64,000 nucleotides of DNA from Roseomonas gilardii subsp. gilardii (GTDB taxonomy: Bacteria; Pseudomonadota; Alphaproteobacteria; Acetobacterales; Acetobacteraceae): contig NZ_CP095554.1 of assembly GCF_023078375.1 (NCBI RefSeq), positions 2,096,501 through 2,160,500 on the forward strand. Reading direction: 5' to 3'. Below the pieces are notes generated by a model that saw only the letters and a list, made by a program, of their open reading frames with translations, was not told the DNA's origin and did no database searches. Position 1 is the first letter of the stretch. Each line of letters starts with the position of its first letter. Shown here piece by piece: positions 26,004 through 33,813 of this stretch. Made by a program: the position numbers and the translations under genes.

Positions 26004-26633
26004 ATGATCGGCCGACGCCAAGCCCTCCTGCTGCCGTTGCCACTCCTGGCGGCCGCCTGCTCCGGCGGAGAGGCACCGGTGACACGGCCGCGCCGGCTGG
26101 AAGGCTATGCCTGGCTGACCCCGCTGCGCCTGAACGTGGCCGGGATCGACTTCCCGCCGCCGCAGCCGGGCGCGATGATCAGGGCCGACCCGCCGGCGCC
26201 GCTGGTGCCGGCCACGGAGGTCGAGCGCATGGGGCGCGACCGGCTTTCCGCCGCCGGCACCACCGGCCGGGCCGTCTTCACCGTGGAAACCGCGACCCTG
26301 ACCCGCAGCCGCCAGTCGGGCGGAATGTTCACCGATGCCAGCGAGCGACTCGACTGCGTGCTGCGCTGCCGGCTCGGCATCCTGGGCGCGGACGGGCAGC
26401 AGCTCGCCTTCGCGGAGGCCGAGGCGCGGCGGGGCGCTGTGATGAACCTGGGCAGTGGCAGCACCGCCGCCGGCAATGCGGAAGAGGTGGTCGGCAAGGC
26501 GATGGACGACCTGAACGTGGAGTTCGAGGTCCAGGTGCGCCGGAACCTGCGGGACTGGGTGCAGGAGACGACGCCGGTCGTCCCCACCCCGGCGCCGGGC
26601 AGTATCGAGCGCGAGGAGCTTCCGCCGAGCTAA
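26004..26633 (+). CDS. Predicted lipoprotein of unknown function
   Basis: 209 residues. Starts MIGRRQALLLPL with lipobox AAAC (cysteine 19) at the end of a hydrophobic stretch, so a lipid-anchored envelope protein. The mature part begins with an Arg-rich linker and contains a possible alpha/beta domain (GYAWLTPLRLNVAGIDFPPP; AVFTVETATLTRS; a helix AEEVVGKAMDDLNVEFEVQVRRNL). I do not recognise a characterised family. It starts 52 bases after hslO and may be co-transcribed. Confidence 0.75.
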   Translation: MIGRRQALLLPLPLLAAACSGGEAPVTRPRRLEGYAWLTPLRLNVAGIDFPPPQPGAMIRADPPAPLVPATEVERMGRDRLSAAGTTGRAVFTVETATLTRSRQSGGMFTDASERLDCVLRCRLGILGADGQQLAFAEAEARRGAVMNLGSGSTAAGNAEEVVGKAMDDLNVEFEVQVRRNLRDWVQETTPVVPTPAPGSIEREELPPS

Positions 26634-26742
26634 GAACAACCGCAGGATGGTGCTCCTGGAAAACCCGGAGCCGGTGCCCGGGCGGGCATGACGCCGCCAC
26701 GGGGCACCCGGCCACCGGGCCATCAGCCGGAGGAGTGCCAGC

Positions 26743-27132
26743 ATGGGAATCATCACCACCTCGAACCCCGAGGGCCTGCATGCGCCCCAGGCGGCCTTTT
26801 CCCATGCGGCCCTCATCCAGGGTGCCAGCCGGCGGCTCGTGGTCAGTGGCCAGCCGGGCGTGACGCCCGACGGCCGGATCGCCGCCCATGCGGACGAGCA
26901 GATCGACCAGATCTTCCGCAACCTCGACATCGTGCTGAAGGCGCATGACATGACCCCGGCGAATGTCGTGCGGCTGACCGCCTATCTGGTGCAGCGCATC
27001 CATATCGGCCCCTGGCGCCGGCGGCGGGACCGCTGGCTGAACGGCCACCAGCCCGCCGCGACGCTGGTGCTGGTCGATGGCTTCGCCGACCCGCGCTTCG
27101 TGGCCGAGGTGGAGCTGGAGGCGGTGGCATGA
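26743..27132 (+). CDS. RidA/YjgF-family protein
   Basis: 129 residues, the normal family size. LVVSGQPGVTPDGRI matches the RidA strand-turn; DQIDQIFRNLDIVLKAHDMTPANVVRLTAYL is the helix followed by the Arg-containing motif (R105) that binds carboxylates in imine deaminases; the end ADPRFVAEVELEAVA is typical. RidA proteins hydrolyse reactive enamines/imines from PLP enzymes, but this subgroup is divergent and its role unproved. Strong site GGAGGAG upstream. Its stop overlaps the next gene by 4 bases. Confidence 0.87.
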   Translation: MGIITTSNPEGLHAPQAAFSHAALIQGASRRLVVSGQPGVTPDGRIAAHADEQIDQIFRNLDIVLKAHDMTPANVVRLTAYLVQRIHIGPWRRRRDRWLNGHQPAATLVLVDGFADPRFVAEVELEAVA

Positions 27133-27347
27133 GCATGGCCCGGCCTGCCATCCCCCACCGGGCGGCCTGTGGCGCCGGGCTACTCCTGCTCGCCCTGGCC
27201 GGCTGCACGGCGGCACCGGCGCCGGAGCCGCCCAATTCCGTGCCGCGCCCGCCGCCGATCGGTGACCGGCCGAACGCCCCCGCCGCCTCCGGTGGGCCGC
27301 GCGCGGAGATGGCGATGCCGGGGCCGGCCACGTGGAGCCGTTCATGA
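27129..27347 (+). CDS. Small proline-rich lipoprotein
   Basis: 72 residues. Signal peptide with hydrophobic GLLLLALAG and lipobox cysteine 26 (LAGC). The rest is a Pro/Ala/Arg-rich extended tail without domain signatures (PEPPNSVPRPPPIGD). Overlaps ridA and the following small lipoprotein gene by ATGA junctions, so all three are likely co-translated. Function unknown. Confidence 0.6.
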   Translation: MSMARPAIPHRAACGAGLLLLALAGCTAAPAPEPPNSVPRPPPIGDRPNAPAASGGPRAEMAMPGPATWSRS

Positions 27348-27571
27348 AGCGCCTCATGCTGGCGGCAGGGCTGGCGGCCGCAGCCCTTCTGGCGGGCTGC
27401 GCGCCCCCCGCGGTCCAGCCCGCGCCGCAGGGCTACCGGGCCCCCTATCAGCCGCCGGAATCGCCGGAGCGGAGCGTCTGGGAAAGGCCCTATGCGCCGC
27501 CCCCGGCCGTGCCGCAGCCGGACTACTACGCCAATCCCCGGGCGCCGGCCGTTTCCACCGAGCCGCGCTGA
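27344..27571 (+). CDS. Small Pro/Tyr-rich lipoprotein
   Basis: 75 residues. MKRLMLAAGLAAAALLAGC is a clean lipoprotein signal (lipobox LAGC, cysteine 19). The mature part is Pro/Tyr/Arg-rich (QGYRAPYQPPESPERS, PQPDYYANPRAP) and probably unstructured. A GTG four codons upstream keeps the frame but the ATG at 27344 overlaps the previous stop and starts the signal properly. Function unknown. Confidence 0.62.
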   Translation: MKRLMLAAGLAAAALLAGCAPPAVQPAPQGYRAPYQPPESPERSVWERPYAPPPAVPQPDYYANPRAPAVSTEPR

Positions 27572-27620
27572 AGGTTCCGCCCGGCCCGGATGAACCCGGT
27601 CCGGGGGAAGGGTTCCGGCC

Positions 27621-28250
27621 TCAGATGACCGGCGTTGCCCTCGGGGCGCCGATCATGGCCAGGAATTCCTGCCGCGTGCTGCGCTGGTCGCGGAAGGCGC
27701 CGAGCATGCGGCTGGTCACCATGGTCACGCCCGGCTTGTGCGCGCCGCGCGTGGTCATGCACTGGTGCGCGGCCTCCACCACCACGGCGACGCCATAGGG
27801 GTTCAGCACCTCCTGGATGGAATTGGCGATCTGCGCCGTCAGCTTCTCCTGGATCTGGAGGCGTTTGCCATAGGCGTCCACGACGCGCGCCAGCTTGGAG
27901 ATGCCGACCACGCGGCCGCGTGGCAGGTAGCCGACATGGGCGCGGCCGATGATCGGCGCCATGTGGTGCTCGCAGGTGCTTTCCAGCCGGATGTCGCGCA
28001 GGACGACCATCTCGTCATAGCCCTCCACTTCCTCGAAGGAGCGCTGGAGCAGTTCGACCGGGTCTTCCTCATAGCCGGCGAACCATTCGCGATAGGCCTT
28101 GGCCACGCGCTTGGGCGTGTCCAGAAGCCCCTCGCGGGTGGGCGTGTCGCCAGCCCAGCGCAGCAGCGTCCGGATCGCATCCTCCGCGTCCTGCTGCGTC
28201 GGCCGGGGTTCGTCCGGTTCCTGGTGCGGAGGGAAGGGTGTGGTGGTCAA
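27621..28250 (-). CDS. folE: GTP cyclohydrolase I FolE
   Basis: 209 residues. Zinc ligands C93 and H96 in STCEHHMAP and C164 in HQCMTTRG, with the signature [22 protein letters not shown] in between. It converts GTP to dihydroneopterin triphosphate, the first step to folate. The start is TTG at 28250, supported by AGAGGA eight bases upstream and the absence of any nearby ATG. It is convergent with the small lipoprotein genes. Confidence 0.94.
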   Translation of the reverse strand: MTTTPFPPHQEPDEPRPTQQDAEDAIRTLLRWAGDTPTREGLLDTPKRVAKAYREWFAGYEEDPVELLQRSFEEVEGYDEMVVLRDIRLESTCEHHMAPIIGRAHVGYLPRGRVVGISKLARVVDAYGKRLQIQEKLTAQIANSIQEVLNPYGVAVVVEAAHQCMTTRGAHKPGVTMVTSRMLGAFRDQRSTRQEFLAMIGAPRATPVI

Positions 28251-28416
28251 ATTCCGAATCCTCTGATTCCATTCCAGGCCAGGATTCCGGCCGGGGATGG
28301 GGTGCGGCCTGCGCGCGGCTTCTGCCCGCCGGCTCTCGCCGGCATCCGGGGTGGCTGCGTCCGTCCAGTATCGGGTTTTGGCAGGGCTGCGGAAGGTTCC
28401 GCAACCATCGCGCGTG

Positions 28417-28827
28417 TCAGTTCAGGGTGACGCGCCCGTCCGGAGCGTCGAGGCTGAAGGCGGGGATCTCGACATCGAAATTCTCGCCCGTCCCGGTGGC
28501 CACCATGTGGTAGGCGCCGCGCATGAAGCCGGAGGGCGTGGGCAGCGGCGTGCCGGAGGTGTATTCGAAGCTCTCCCCCGGCTCCAGGACCGGCTGCTCC
28601 CCCACCACGCCATCCCCGTGCACGCGCTGGGTGCGGGCCATGGCGTCGGTGATCAGCCAGCTTCGCTTCAGGAGCTGCACGGTCTCCCGCCCCTGGTTCT
28701 CGATTTCCACGCGGTAGGCCCAGACATAGCGCCCTTCCTCCTCCGAGGACTGGTCGGCCAGGTAGTAGGTCCGCACGCTGACGCGGATTCCCCGCGTGAC
28801 GGCGACATAGGCATCTTGGCCAGCCAT
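28417..28827 (-). CDS. apaG: ApaG (DUF525) protein
   Basis: 136 residues, typical ApaG length. The immunoglobulin-like fold motifs are present: [65 protein letters not shown] and the end MRGAYHMVA. ApaG binds nucleotides/magnesium in studied cases and a precise role is unsettled. Good GGGAGG ribosome site before the ATG. It is transcribed toward folE with a 166-base gap in which GC-rich inverted repeats (for example GCCGGC-TCTC-GCCGGC) are visible. Confidence 0.92.
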   Translation of the reverse strand: MAGQDAYVAVTRGIRVSVRTYYLADQSSEEEGRYVWAYRVEIENQGRETVQLLKRSWLITDAMARTQRVHGDGVVGEQPVLEPGESFEYTSGTPLPTPSGFMRGAYHMVATGTGENFDVEIPAFSLDAPDGRVTLN

Positions 28828-29010
28828 GCTGCTCAGCCTCCCGAAGTCAGGTGTGGCACAGCCAGATAAGCGGAAACGGCCGGGGAATCGAGCTTCACGC
28901 AGAAGTTTCCCCGGATCGGGGCGGGTGGCGCGGCCCGGGGCCTTGGCCGCCGCGCGAGGAGCGGCGAGGCTGCGGCGCCCTGGTGCCGCCTGCCTCCGGA
29001 GACGCCGCCC

Positions 29011-29544
29011 TTGCCCCTGCTGACCCGCCGTGCCGGCCTGTCGCTCCTGCCGCTGCTCGCCCTGCCGGTTCCGGCGGGGGCGCAGCAGGCACCGCCGCCG
29101 AGCCTCCGGGTCGCCGGGCGCCGGCTCGTGCTGAACGGCACCGGCCTGCGGCGGGTCTTCCTGTTCGAGGCCTTCCGCGCGGCGCTCTACCTGGAAACCG
29201 CCAGCCATGACGCGGAGGCGATCCTGGCCTCGACGCAGGTGAAGCTGCTGGTCCTGCGCTATTCCCGCGACATCCCGCGCGACAGGCTGGTCTCGGGCTG
29301 GGAGGACGGGTTCCGCGAGCGCTGTGCCTGCGCCATGCCGGACGACTTCCGTGCCCGGCTGCGCGACCTGCGGGCGGGGGAGGAGGAGACCTGGCTCTTC
29401 CTGCCCGACCATGCCGAGATCGCCTATGCGGGCGAGCGCCCCGTGCGGATGGACAATCCCCTGGGGGCTCGCATGCTCTCTGCCTTCATCGGCCCCAAGG
29501 CCCAGAGCAGCGCCCTCAGCCGGGGGCTGCTGGGGCTGTCCTGA
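29011..29544 (+). CDS. Secreted chalcone isomerase-like protein
   Basis: 177 residues. Signal peptide at 1-25 (AGLSLLPLLALPVPAGAQQ). The body matches the bacterial chalcone isomerase-like domain: LNGTGLRRVFLFEAFRAALYLE near the start, LRYSRDIPRDRLVSGWEDGF, and the C-terminal NPLGARMLSAFIGPKA. Members are periplasmic lipid/fatty-acid-binding-like proteins of unknown activity; flavonoid isomerisation should not be assumed. The start is TTG preceded by CCGGAGA. Confidence 0.82.
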   Translation: MPLLTRRAGLSLLPLLALPVPAGAQQAPPPSLRVAGRRLVLNGTGLRRVFLFEAFRAALYLETASHDAEAILASTQVKLLVLRYSRDIPRDRLVSGWEDGFRERCACAMPDDFRARLRDLRAGEEETWLFLPDHAEIAYAGERPVRMDNPLGARMLSAFIGPKAQSSALSRGLLGLS

Positions 29545-29896
29545 GCGGCCGCCAGTGGCCGGGGGCGCATGGGGCGTGACCCGCCGGCGCTGTTTTGGGG
29601 TTTTAGCATTTTAGGATTTTAAGCCTTTATCCGTCCAAACCGATGGCACACAGCCTTCGGTTCGGTTGGAGGCGGGGCAGACAAGTTCGAGGATATAATT
29701 CCTATATCCCACCATGCGTGGGATGGCAAGGGAGGTTCATGGTGTGGTGGCCGTGCCTCGTCCCGCGTGGCGGGTCCGGTTGGGGCGCCTGCTGGGGCGC
29801 CCGTGGCCCGGGGGAAGGCTCCGCCTTGCACCCGATACCCCCATCCGCCAGGAACCCCGGTTTCCCGGGGTGGCCAGGGGAGGGCCGCCGTCCGGA
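29545..29896. other. Non-coding stretch with several inverted repeats
   Basis: About 350 bases without a convincing gene between two convergent genes. It holds a T-rich tract (29591-29633, possibly the end of the plus-strand transcript), an AT-rich patch near 29690-29707, a perfect 7-bp hairpin ATCCCAC/GTGGGAT (29706-29712/29718-29724), a 12-base near-direct repeat TGGGGCGCCTGC/TGGGGCGCCCGT around 29781-29804, the core AAGGCTCCGCCTT at 29815-29827 and another hairpin at 29854-29871. Open frames across it are shadows. Confidence 0.6.
29854..29871 (-). terminator. Hairpin just downstream of the chorismate mutase gene
   Basis: Perfect 7-bp inverted repeat ACCCCGG (29854-29860) / CCGGGGT (29865-29871); read on the minus strand the loop is GAAA, a stable GNRA tetraloop. 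It begins 26 bases after the stop codon. No T-tract, so only a possible terminator. Confidence 0.4.
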
Positions 29897-30202
29897 TCAG
29901 CCGGTGGCGCGCGGGACGGCCTCGTGGTGGCGGATCACCTCCTTCACCACGAAGGCCAGGAACTTCTCGGCGAATTCCGGGTCCAGCTTCGCATCGGCGG
30001 CGAGGCGGCGCAGCCGCGCGACCTGTTGTGCCTCCCGCGACGGATCGGCGGGCGGGAGGTGGTGCTCGGCCTTCAGATGGCCGACGCGCTGGGTGCAGCG
30101 GAAGCGTTCCGCCAGCATGTGGATGATCGCCGCATCGATGTTGTCGATGCTGTCGCGCAGGGATTTGAGTTCCGGCAGGATGGCCGGTGCCGCTTCTGTC
30201 AT
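29897..30202 (-). CDS. AroQ-type chorismate mutase
   Basis: 101 residues, all-helical single-domain AroQ. LKSLRDSIDNIDAAIIHMLAERFRCTQRVGHLKAEH is the first long helix with the catalytic Arg and Lys, followed by REAQQVARLRRLAADAKLD and a C-terminal helix FAEKFLAFVVKEVIRHHE. It rearranges chorismate to prephenate for Phe/Tyr synthesis. The ATG at 30202 was chosen because it has AGAAGG upstream and gives the standard length; a start 13 codons upstream is possible. Confidence 0.9.
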   Translation of the reverse strand: MTEAAPAILPELKSLRDSIDNIDAAIIHMLAERFRCTQRVGHLKAEHHLPPADPSREAQQVARLRRLAADAKLDPEFAEKFLAFVVKEVIRHHEAVPRATG

Positions 30203-30301
30203 CGGCGAAGCCTTCTGATGGTGTCGGATCACGCCTCGCATGGGCGCTTCCGTTCCCGCTTAGACCAGGGCCGGCCCGGCGGGAACGCCGGGAACTGCGC
30301 G

Positions 30302-31348
30302 TCAGGGCGCGAGCATCGCCCGCACCGCCTCCATCTCCACCGCCTCGATCCGGTCGGGGCGCCAGCGCGGCGACTGGTCCTTGTCCACCACCACGGCGCG
30401 CACCCCTTCCGCGAAATCCGGCTGCCGGATCACCCGCCGCGCCAGGGCCAGCTCGGTCCGGAGGCAGGTGGCGAGGTCGTGCCCGCCGCCGATGCGGAAC
30501 AGTTCCCGCGTGATGCAGAGGCTCATCGGCGACATCCGGCGCAGCGTGGCGATCTGTTCCGAGGCCCAGCCGGTTCCCTCGGCCTCCAGCGCTTCCAGGA
30601 TATGCGGCACGGTGCCGCTGCCGTAGCAGCGGTAGATCGCCTCCGCCTGCGCCGTCACCGCGCCCTGCGGGGCCGGGCGCGCATGGGCCGCGATGGCGGC
30701 CTCGGCATCGCCTTGCAGCAGCGACCGGCGCAGGGCCGGCAGTTCCCCGGAGGGGCAGTAATGCGTGGCCAGCCCGGCCTCCACCGCTTCGGCCCCGCGC
30801 AGCCGGGCGCCGGTCAGGCCCAGCCAGTTCCCGATCGCCCCTTCCAGGCGCGGCAGGCAATAGGATGTGCCGACATCGGGGAAGAAGCCGATCGCGGTTT
30901 CCGGCATGGCGAGCAGCGCCTTCTCCGTCACCACGCGGTGGGAGCCATGCAGGGAGATCCCGATGCCGCCGCCCATGCAGATCCCGTCGATCAGGCTGAT
31001 CCAGGGCTTGGGAAAGGCGGCGATGGCGCCGTTCAGCGCGTATTCCGCGGCGAAGAAGTGGTCGGCTTCCTCTCCGCGCCCGTCCAGCACCGCCTGCCGC
31101 ACGAAGCGGATGTCGCCGCCGGCGCAGAAGGCGCGGCCGCCCAGCCCTTCCAGCAGGACCAGGCGCACCGCCGGGTCCTCGCCGAAGCGGCGCAGGGCCT
31201 CGGCCAGCGCGCCGATCATCGGCTGGTCCAGCGCGTTCAGCGCCTTCGGCCGGTCGAGCTGGATCACTCCGGCGGCGCCCTCGATCCGCGCCGTGATCCC
31301 GGCCTGTCCCTTCGGCTGCTGCTCCGGCTGCTCCTGGCCCATCGCCAT
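30302..31348 (-). CDS. 3-hydroxyisobutyryl-CoA hydrolase (enoyl-CoA hydratase/isomerase family)
   Basis: 348 residues, longer than ordinary crotonases (~260) and like HIBCH. Oxyanion-hole segments GRAFCAGGDIRFV and ISLIDGICMGGGIGISLHGSH are present, and the HIBCH-type ETAIGFFPDVGTSYCLPRL with the catalytic Glu/Asp region. The C-terminal half (FAEGVRAVVVDKDQSPRWRP) is the HIBCH-specific extension. It hydrolyses 3-hydroxyisobutyryl-CoA in valine degradation. The ATG at 31348 is chosen for the AGGAAGGGGGG just upstream; an ATG nine codons earlier also exists. Confidence 0.87.
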   Translation of the reverse strand: MAMGQEQPEQQPKGQAGITARIEGAAGVIQLDRPKALNALDQPMIGALAEALRRFGEDPAVRLVLLEGLGGRAFCAGGDIRFVRQAVLDGRGEEADHFFAAEYALNGAIAAFPKPWISLIDGICMGGGIGISLHGSHRVVTEKALLAMPETAIGFFPDVGTSYCLPRLEGAIGNWLGLTGARLRGAEAVEAGLATHYCPSGELPALRRSLLQGDAEAAIAAHARPAPQGAVTAQAEAIYRCYGSGTVPHILEALEAEGTGWASEQIATLRRMSPMSLCITRELFRIGGGHDLATCLRTELALARRVIRQPDFAEGVRAVVVDKDQSPRWRPDRIEAVEMEAVRAMLAP

Positions 31349-31428
31349 CCCCCCTTCCTGTCTCTCCCGCATCATGGCACCGGAGAGGTGGTTGACGGCA
31401 ACCGGGGGGACCCGCAGTTTCCGCGGCC

Positions 31429-32541
31429 ATGACGACCCATCTGGTGCGCTTCGAGGATGTGGAAAAACGCTACGACACCGGTGCGCCGGCGGTGCGTGGC
31501 CTCAACCTGTCCGTGCGCCGGGGGGAGCTGCTGACGCTGCTGGGCCCGTCCGGCTCGGGCAAGACCACGACGCTGATGATGCTGGCGGGCTTCGAGCAGC
31601 CCAGCCAGGGGCGCATCCTTCTGGACGGCCAGGACATCGCCCATACCCCGCCGCACCGGCGCGGCATCGGCGTGGTGTTCCAGTCCTATGCCCTGTTCCC
31701 GCACATGACCGTGGCGGAGAACATCGCCTTTCCGCTGGAGCCGCGGGGCGTGGCGCGGGCGGAGCGCGAGGCCCGCGCGCGGCGGGCGCTGGAGACGGTG
31801 CGCCTGCCCGGGCTGGGCGACCGGCGGCCGGCGCAGCTTTCCGGCGGGCAGCAGCAGCGCGTCGCCCTGGCCCGTGCCCTGGTCTTCGAGCCGCCGATCG
31901 TGCTGCTGGACGAGCCGCTCGGCGCGCTGGACAAGTCGCTGCGCGAGGAGATGCAGTTCGAGATCCGCCGCCTGCACCGCGAACTCGGCCTGACCATGAT
32001 GTACGTCACCCATGACCAGGGGGAGGCGCTGGTCCTGTCCGACCGCGTGGCGGTGTTCCGGGCGGGGCGCATCCGGCAGCTCGCCGCGCCGCGCGACATC
32101 TATGACCACCCGGCCGATGCCTTCGTGGCCGGCTTCGTCGGGGAGAACAACAGCCTGCCCGGCCATGTCCTGGCCATGGAGATGGAGGAGGCGCGCATCC
32201 GGCTGGATTGTGGCGTGGTGGTGCGGGCCACCGCCGCCGTGGGCGTGGGGCCCGGCAGCCGCTGCATCGTCGCGATCCGGCCGGAGCGGCTGGCGGTCGC
32301 GGCCATGCGGGCGGAGGAGATGGGGGAGGATGCGGTGCCGGCCCGGCTGGAGGAGATCGTCTTCGGCGGCGACCACCTGCGCCTGCGCCTCTCGATCGGC
32401 CAAGGGGGTGGCGGCGAAGGGGAGGGGCCGCGTGCCGAGGTGATCGCCAAGCGGCCCGCCACCGGCGTGCTGCCCCAGCCCGGCGGCGTGGCGGCCCTGG
32501 CCTGGGACCTGTCGCAGGCCATCGCCTTTCCGGTGGAGTGA
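31429..32541 (+). CDS. ABC transporter ATP-binding protein, polyamine type (PotA-like)
   Basis: 370 residues. Walker A GPSGSGKTT (~43-51), Q-loop VVFQSYALFPHMTVAENIAF, signature LSGGQQQRVALARAL, Walker B VLLDEPLGALD, H-loop THDQGEA. The C-terminal third is a TOBE regulatory domain (NNSLPGHVLAME..., CIVAIRPERLAV). This is the MOI/PotA class serving spermidine/putrescine-like or related importers. Its likely partners, a binding protein and two permeases, start at 33814 on the same strand, but an opposing epimerase gene intervenes. Substrate not determinable from sequence. Confidence 0.88.
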   Translation: MTTHLVRFEDVEKRYDTGAPAVRGLNLSVRRGELLTLLGPSGSGKTTTLMMLAGFEQPSQGRILLDGQDIAHTPPHRRGIGVVFQSYALFPHMTVAENIAFPLEPRGVARAEREARARRALETVRLPGLGDRRPAQLSGGQQQRVALARALVFEPPIVLLDEPLGALDKSLREEMQFEIRRLHRELGLTMMYVTHDQGEALVLSDRVAVFRAGRIRQLAAPRDIYDHPADAFVAGFVGENNSLPGHVLAMEMEEARIRLDCGVVVRATAAVGVGPGSRCIVAIRPERLAVAAMRAEEMGEDAVPARLEEIVFGGDHLRLRLSIGQGGGGEGEGPRAEVIAKRPATGVLPQPGGVAALAWDLSQAIAFPVE

Positions 32542-32556
32542 CGCGGGGCGGGGGCC

Positions 32557-33582
32557 TCAGCCCTGCAGCAGGTTCGGCGGCAGCAGGGCCGCGCGCGGCC
32601 CGACGGCCTGCCATTCCACCCGGCGCGGATGCCGCCGCAGGATGCCCTGGCCCAGCCTGGCCTCGACCGTGCGCCGCAGGCCCGCATCCAGGGTGACGCG
32701 CGGCACCCAGTTCAGCAGGTTCCAGGCGGGCCGTGTGTCCACCGCCGTTTCCAGATCGTGCGGGCGCGGCGGCAGGGCGCCGTAGACCGGCTCGACCGAG
32801 GGGTCGATCAGGGCCACCAGCTTCTGCACCACGTCCCGCACCGAATGGGTGACGCCGGTGCCGACCTCGATGCTCCGGCCGAGCGCCGCCTTGCTGACCG
32901 CGGCGTGGACCAGCGCATCGACGATGTCGTCCACATAGGTCCAGTCGGCGAGGCGGCCGCCATTGCCGAGATGCGGCGCCCGGCCATGGCGCAGCTCCTC
33001 GATCACGTAGGGCACCAGCTTGCTGGCGTCGCGCTGGCCGGGGCCGTAGGTCATCGCGATGCGGATATCGACGCAGCGCGTGTCGTAGAGGCTGTCGAAC
33101 ATCCGGGCATAGGCGGTGGCGGCGGCCTTCGAGGCGGCGTAGGGCGAGCGCGGCGCCTCGTCCGGCGCCGCATGCGCCTCGACCGAGCCGGCCAGCACCA
33201 CGCGCTCCACCCCCCGCCCGGCGGCGGCCATCAGGATGTTGACGGTGCTCACGAGATTGTCGCGCAGCGTGGGCAGGACGGCCTCGATGCTGCGCGATCC
33301 CGTCACCGCGGCGCTCATGTGGAAGATGATCTCGGGCTGCGTCAGGCGGAGGAGCGACTCGGCCTCGCCGGGCGAGGCCGGATCGCAGCGCCACCAGAGC
33401 GGCGCCGGCTTGTCATCCTCGTCCTGCGGGATCTCGCTGCGCGTGGTGCCGTGCACCTCGGCGCCGGCCTCCAGCAGGGCGCGGCACAGGGCGCTGCCGA
33501 TGAAGCCGCGCGCCCCGGTCACGAGGACGGAACGGCCTCGCAGGGCCGTCAGGATCGGATCGTCGCTGCCCTGTCGGTTCAT
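32557..33582 (-). CDS. NAD-dependent epimerase/dehydratase (extended SDR)
   Basis: 341 residues. Rossmann motif VLVTGARGFIGSALCRAL at the N-terminus, catalytic YAASK (SPYAASKAAATAYARM), and substrate-region blocks typical of UDP-glucose 4-epimerase/GDP-mannose dehydratase-like proteins (ADWTYVDDIVDALVHA; a C-terminal PRVTLDAGLRRTVEA). It probably acts on a nucleotide sugar. It lies head-to-tail against the ABC ATPase (15-base gap) and divergent from the binding protein. ATG at 33582 chosen; an in-frame ATG at 33603 is an alternative without a visible ribosome site. Confidence 0.82.
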   Translation of the reverse strand: MNRQGSDDPILTALRGRSVLVTGARGFIGSALCRALLEAGAEVHGTTRSEIPQDEDDKPAPLWWRCDPASPGEAESLLRLTQPEIIFHMSAAVTGSRSIEAVLPTLRDNLVSTVNILMAAAGRGVERVVLAGSVEAHAAPDEAPRSPYAASKAAATAYARMFDSLYDTRCVDIRIAMTYGPGQRDASKLVPYVIEELRHGRAPHLGNGGRLADWTYVDDIVDALVHAAVSKAALGRSIEVGTGVTHSVRDVVQKLVALIDPSVEPVYGALPPRPHDLETAVDTRPAWNLLNWVPRVTLDAGLRRTVEARLGQGILRRHPRRVEWQAVGPRAALLPPNLLQG

Positions 33583-33603
33583 CTCACATCCATGTCCGTT
33601 CAT

Positions 33604-33813
33604 TCATAATGGATCAAAATTGATATGATTTGAGCTGCTTCGCAAGAATTTTGTTTCTTTTGTGGATCTTTTAGGAAAAATTTGCTGCGGTGCAGAAGTT
33701 CCTGCCTCTGCCATGGCAGGCGAGGCGACGAAGTTCTTCCCGCCCCGTTCCGCCGCCGTTCCCGCTGGCGGAGCTTTGCTCTAGCCTCCGGCGGCAGGGC
33801 AGGGAGGCAGATC
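33604..33813. promoter_or_regulatory. AT-rich divergent promoter region (epimerase / ABC binding protein)
   Basis: 210 bases between divergent genes. The first ~90 (33600-33690) are strikingly AT-rich for this genome (for example TTTTGTTTCTTTTG and GGAAAAATTTG) and likely hold promoters for one or both genes. No clear operator palindrome was found. Confidence 0.45.

Noticed and set aside
26634-26742. Possible small RNA or gene between the lipoprotein and ridA
   Set aside because: Only 109 bases with no frame or terminator; it contains the ridA ribosome site and nothing else clear.
29714-31432. 572-residue plus-strand frame across chorismate mutase and HIBCH genes
   Set aside because: Spans a non-coding region and two genes encoded on the other strand; composition is that of a shadow.
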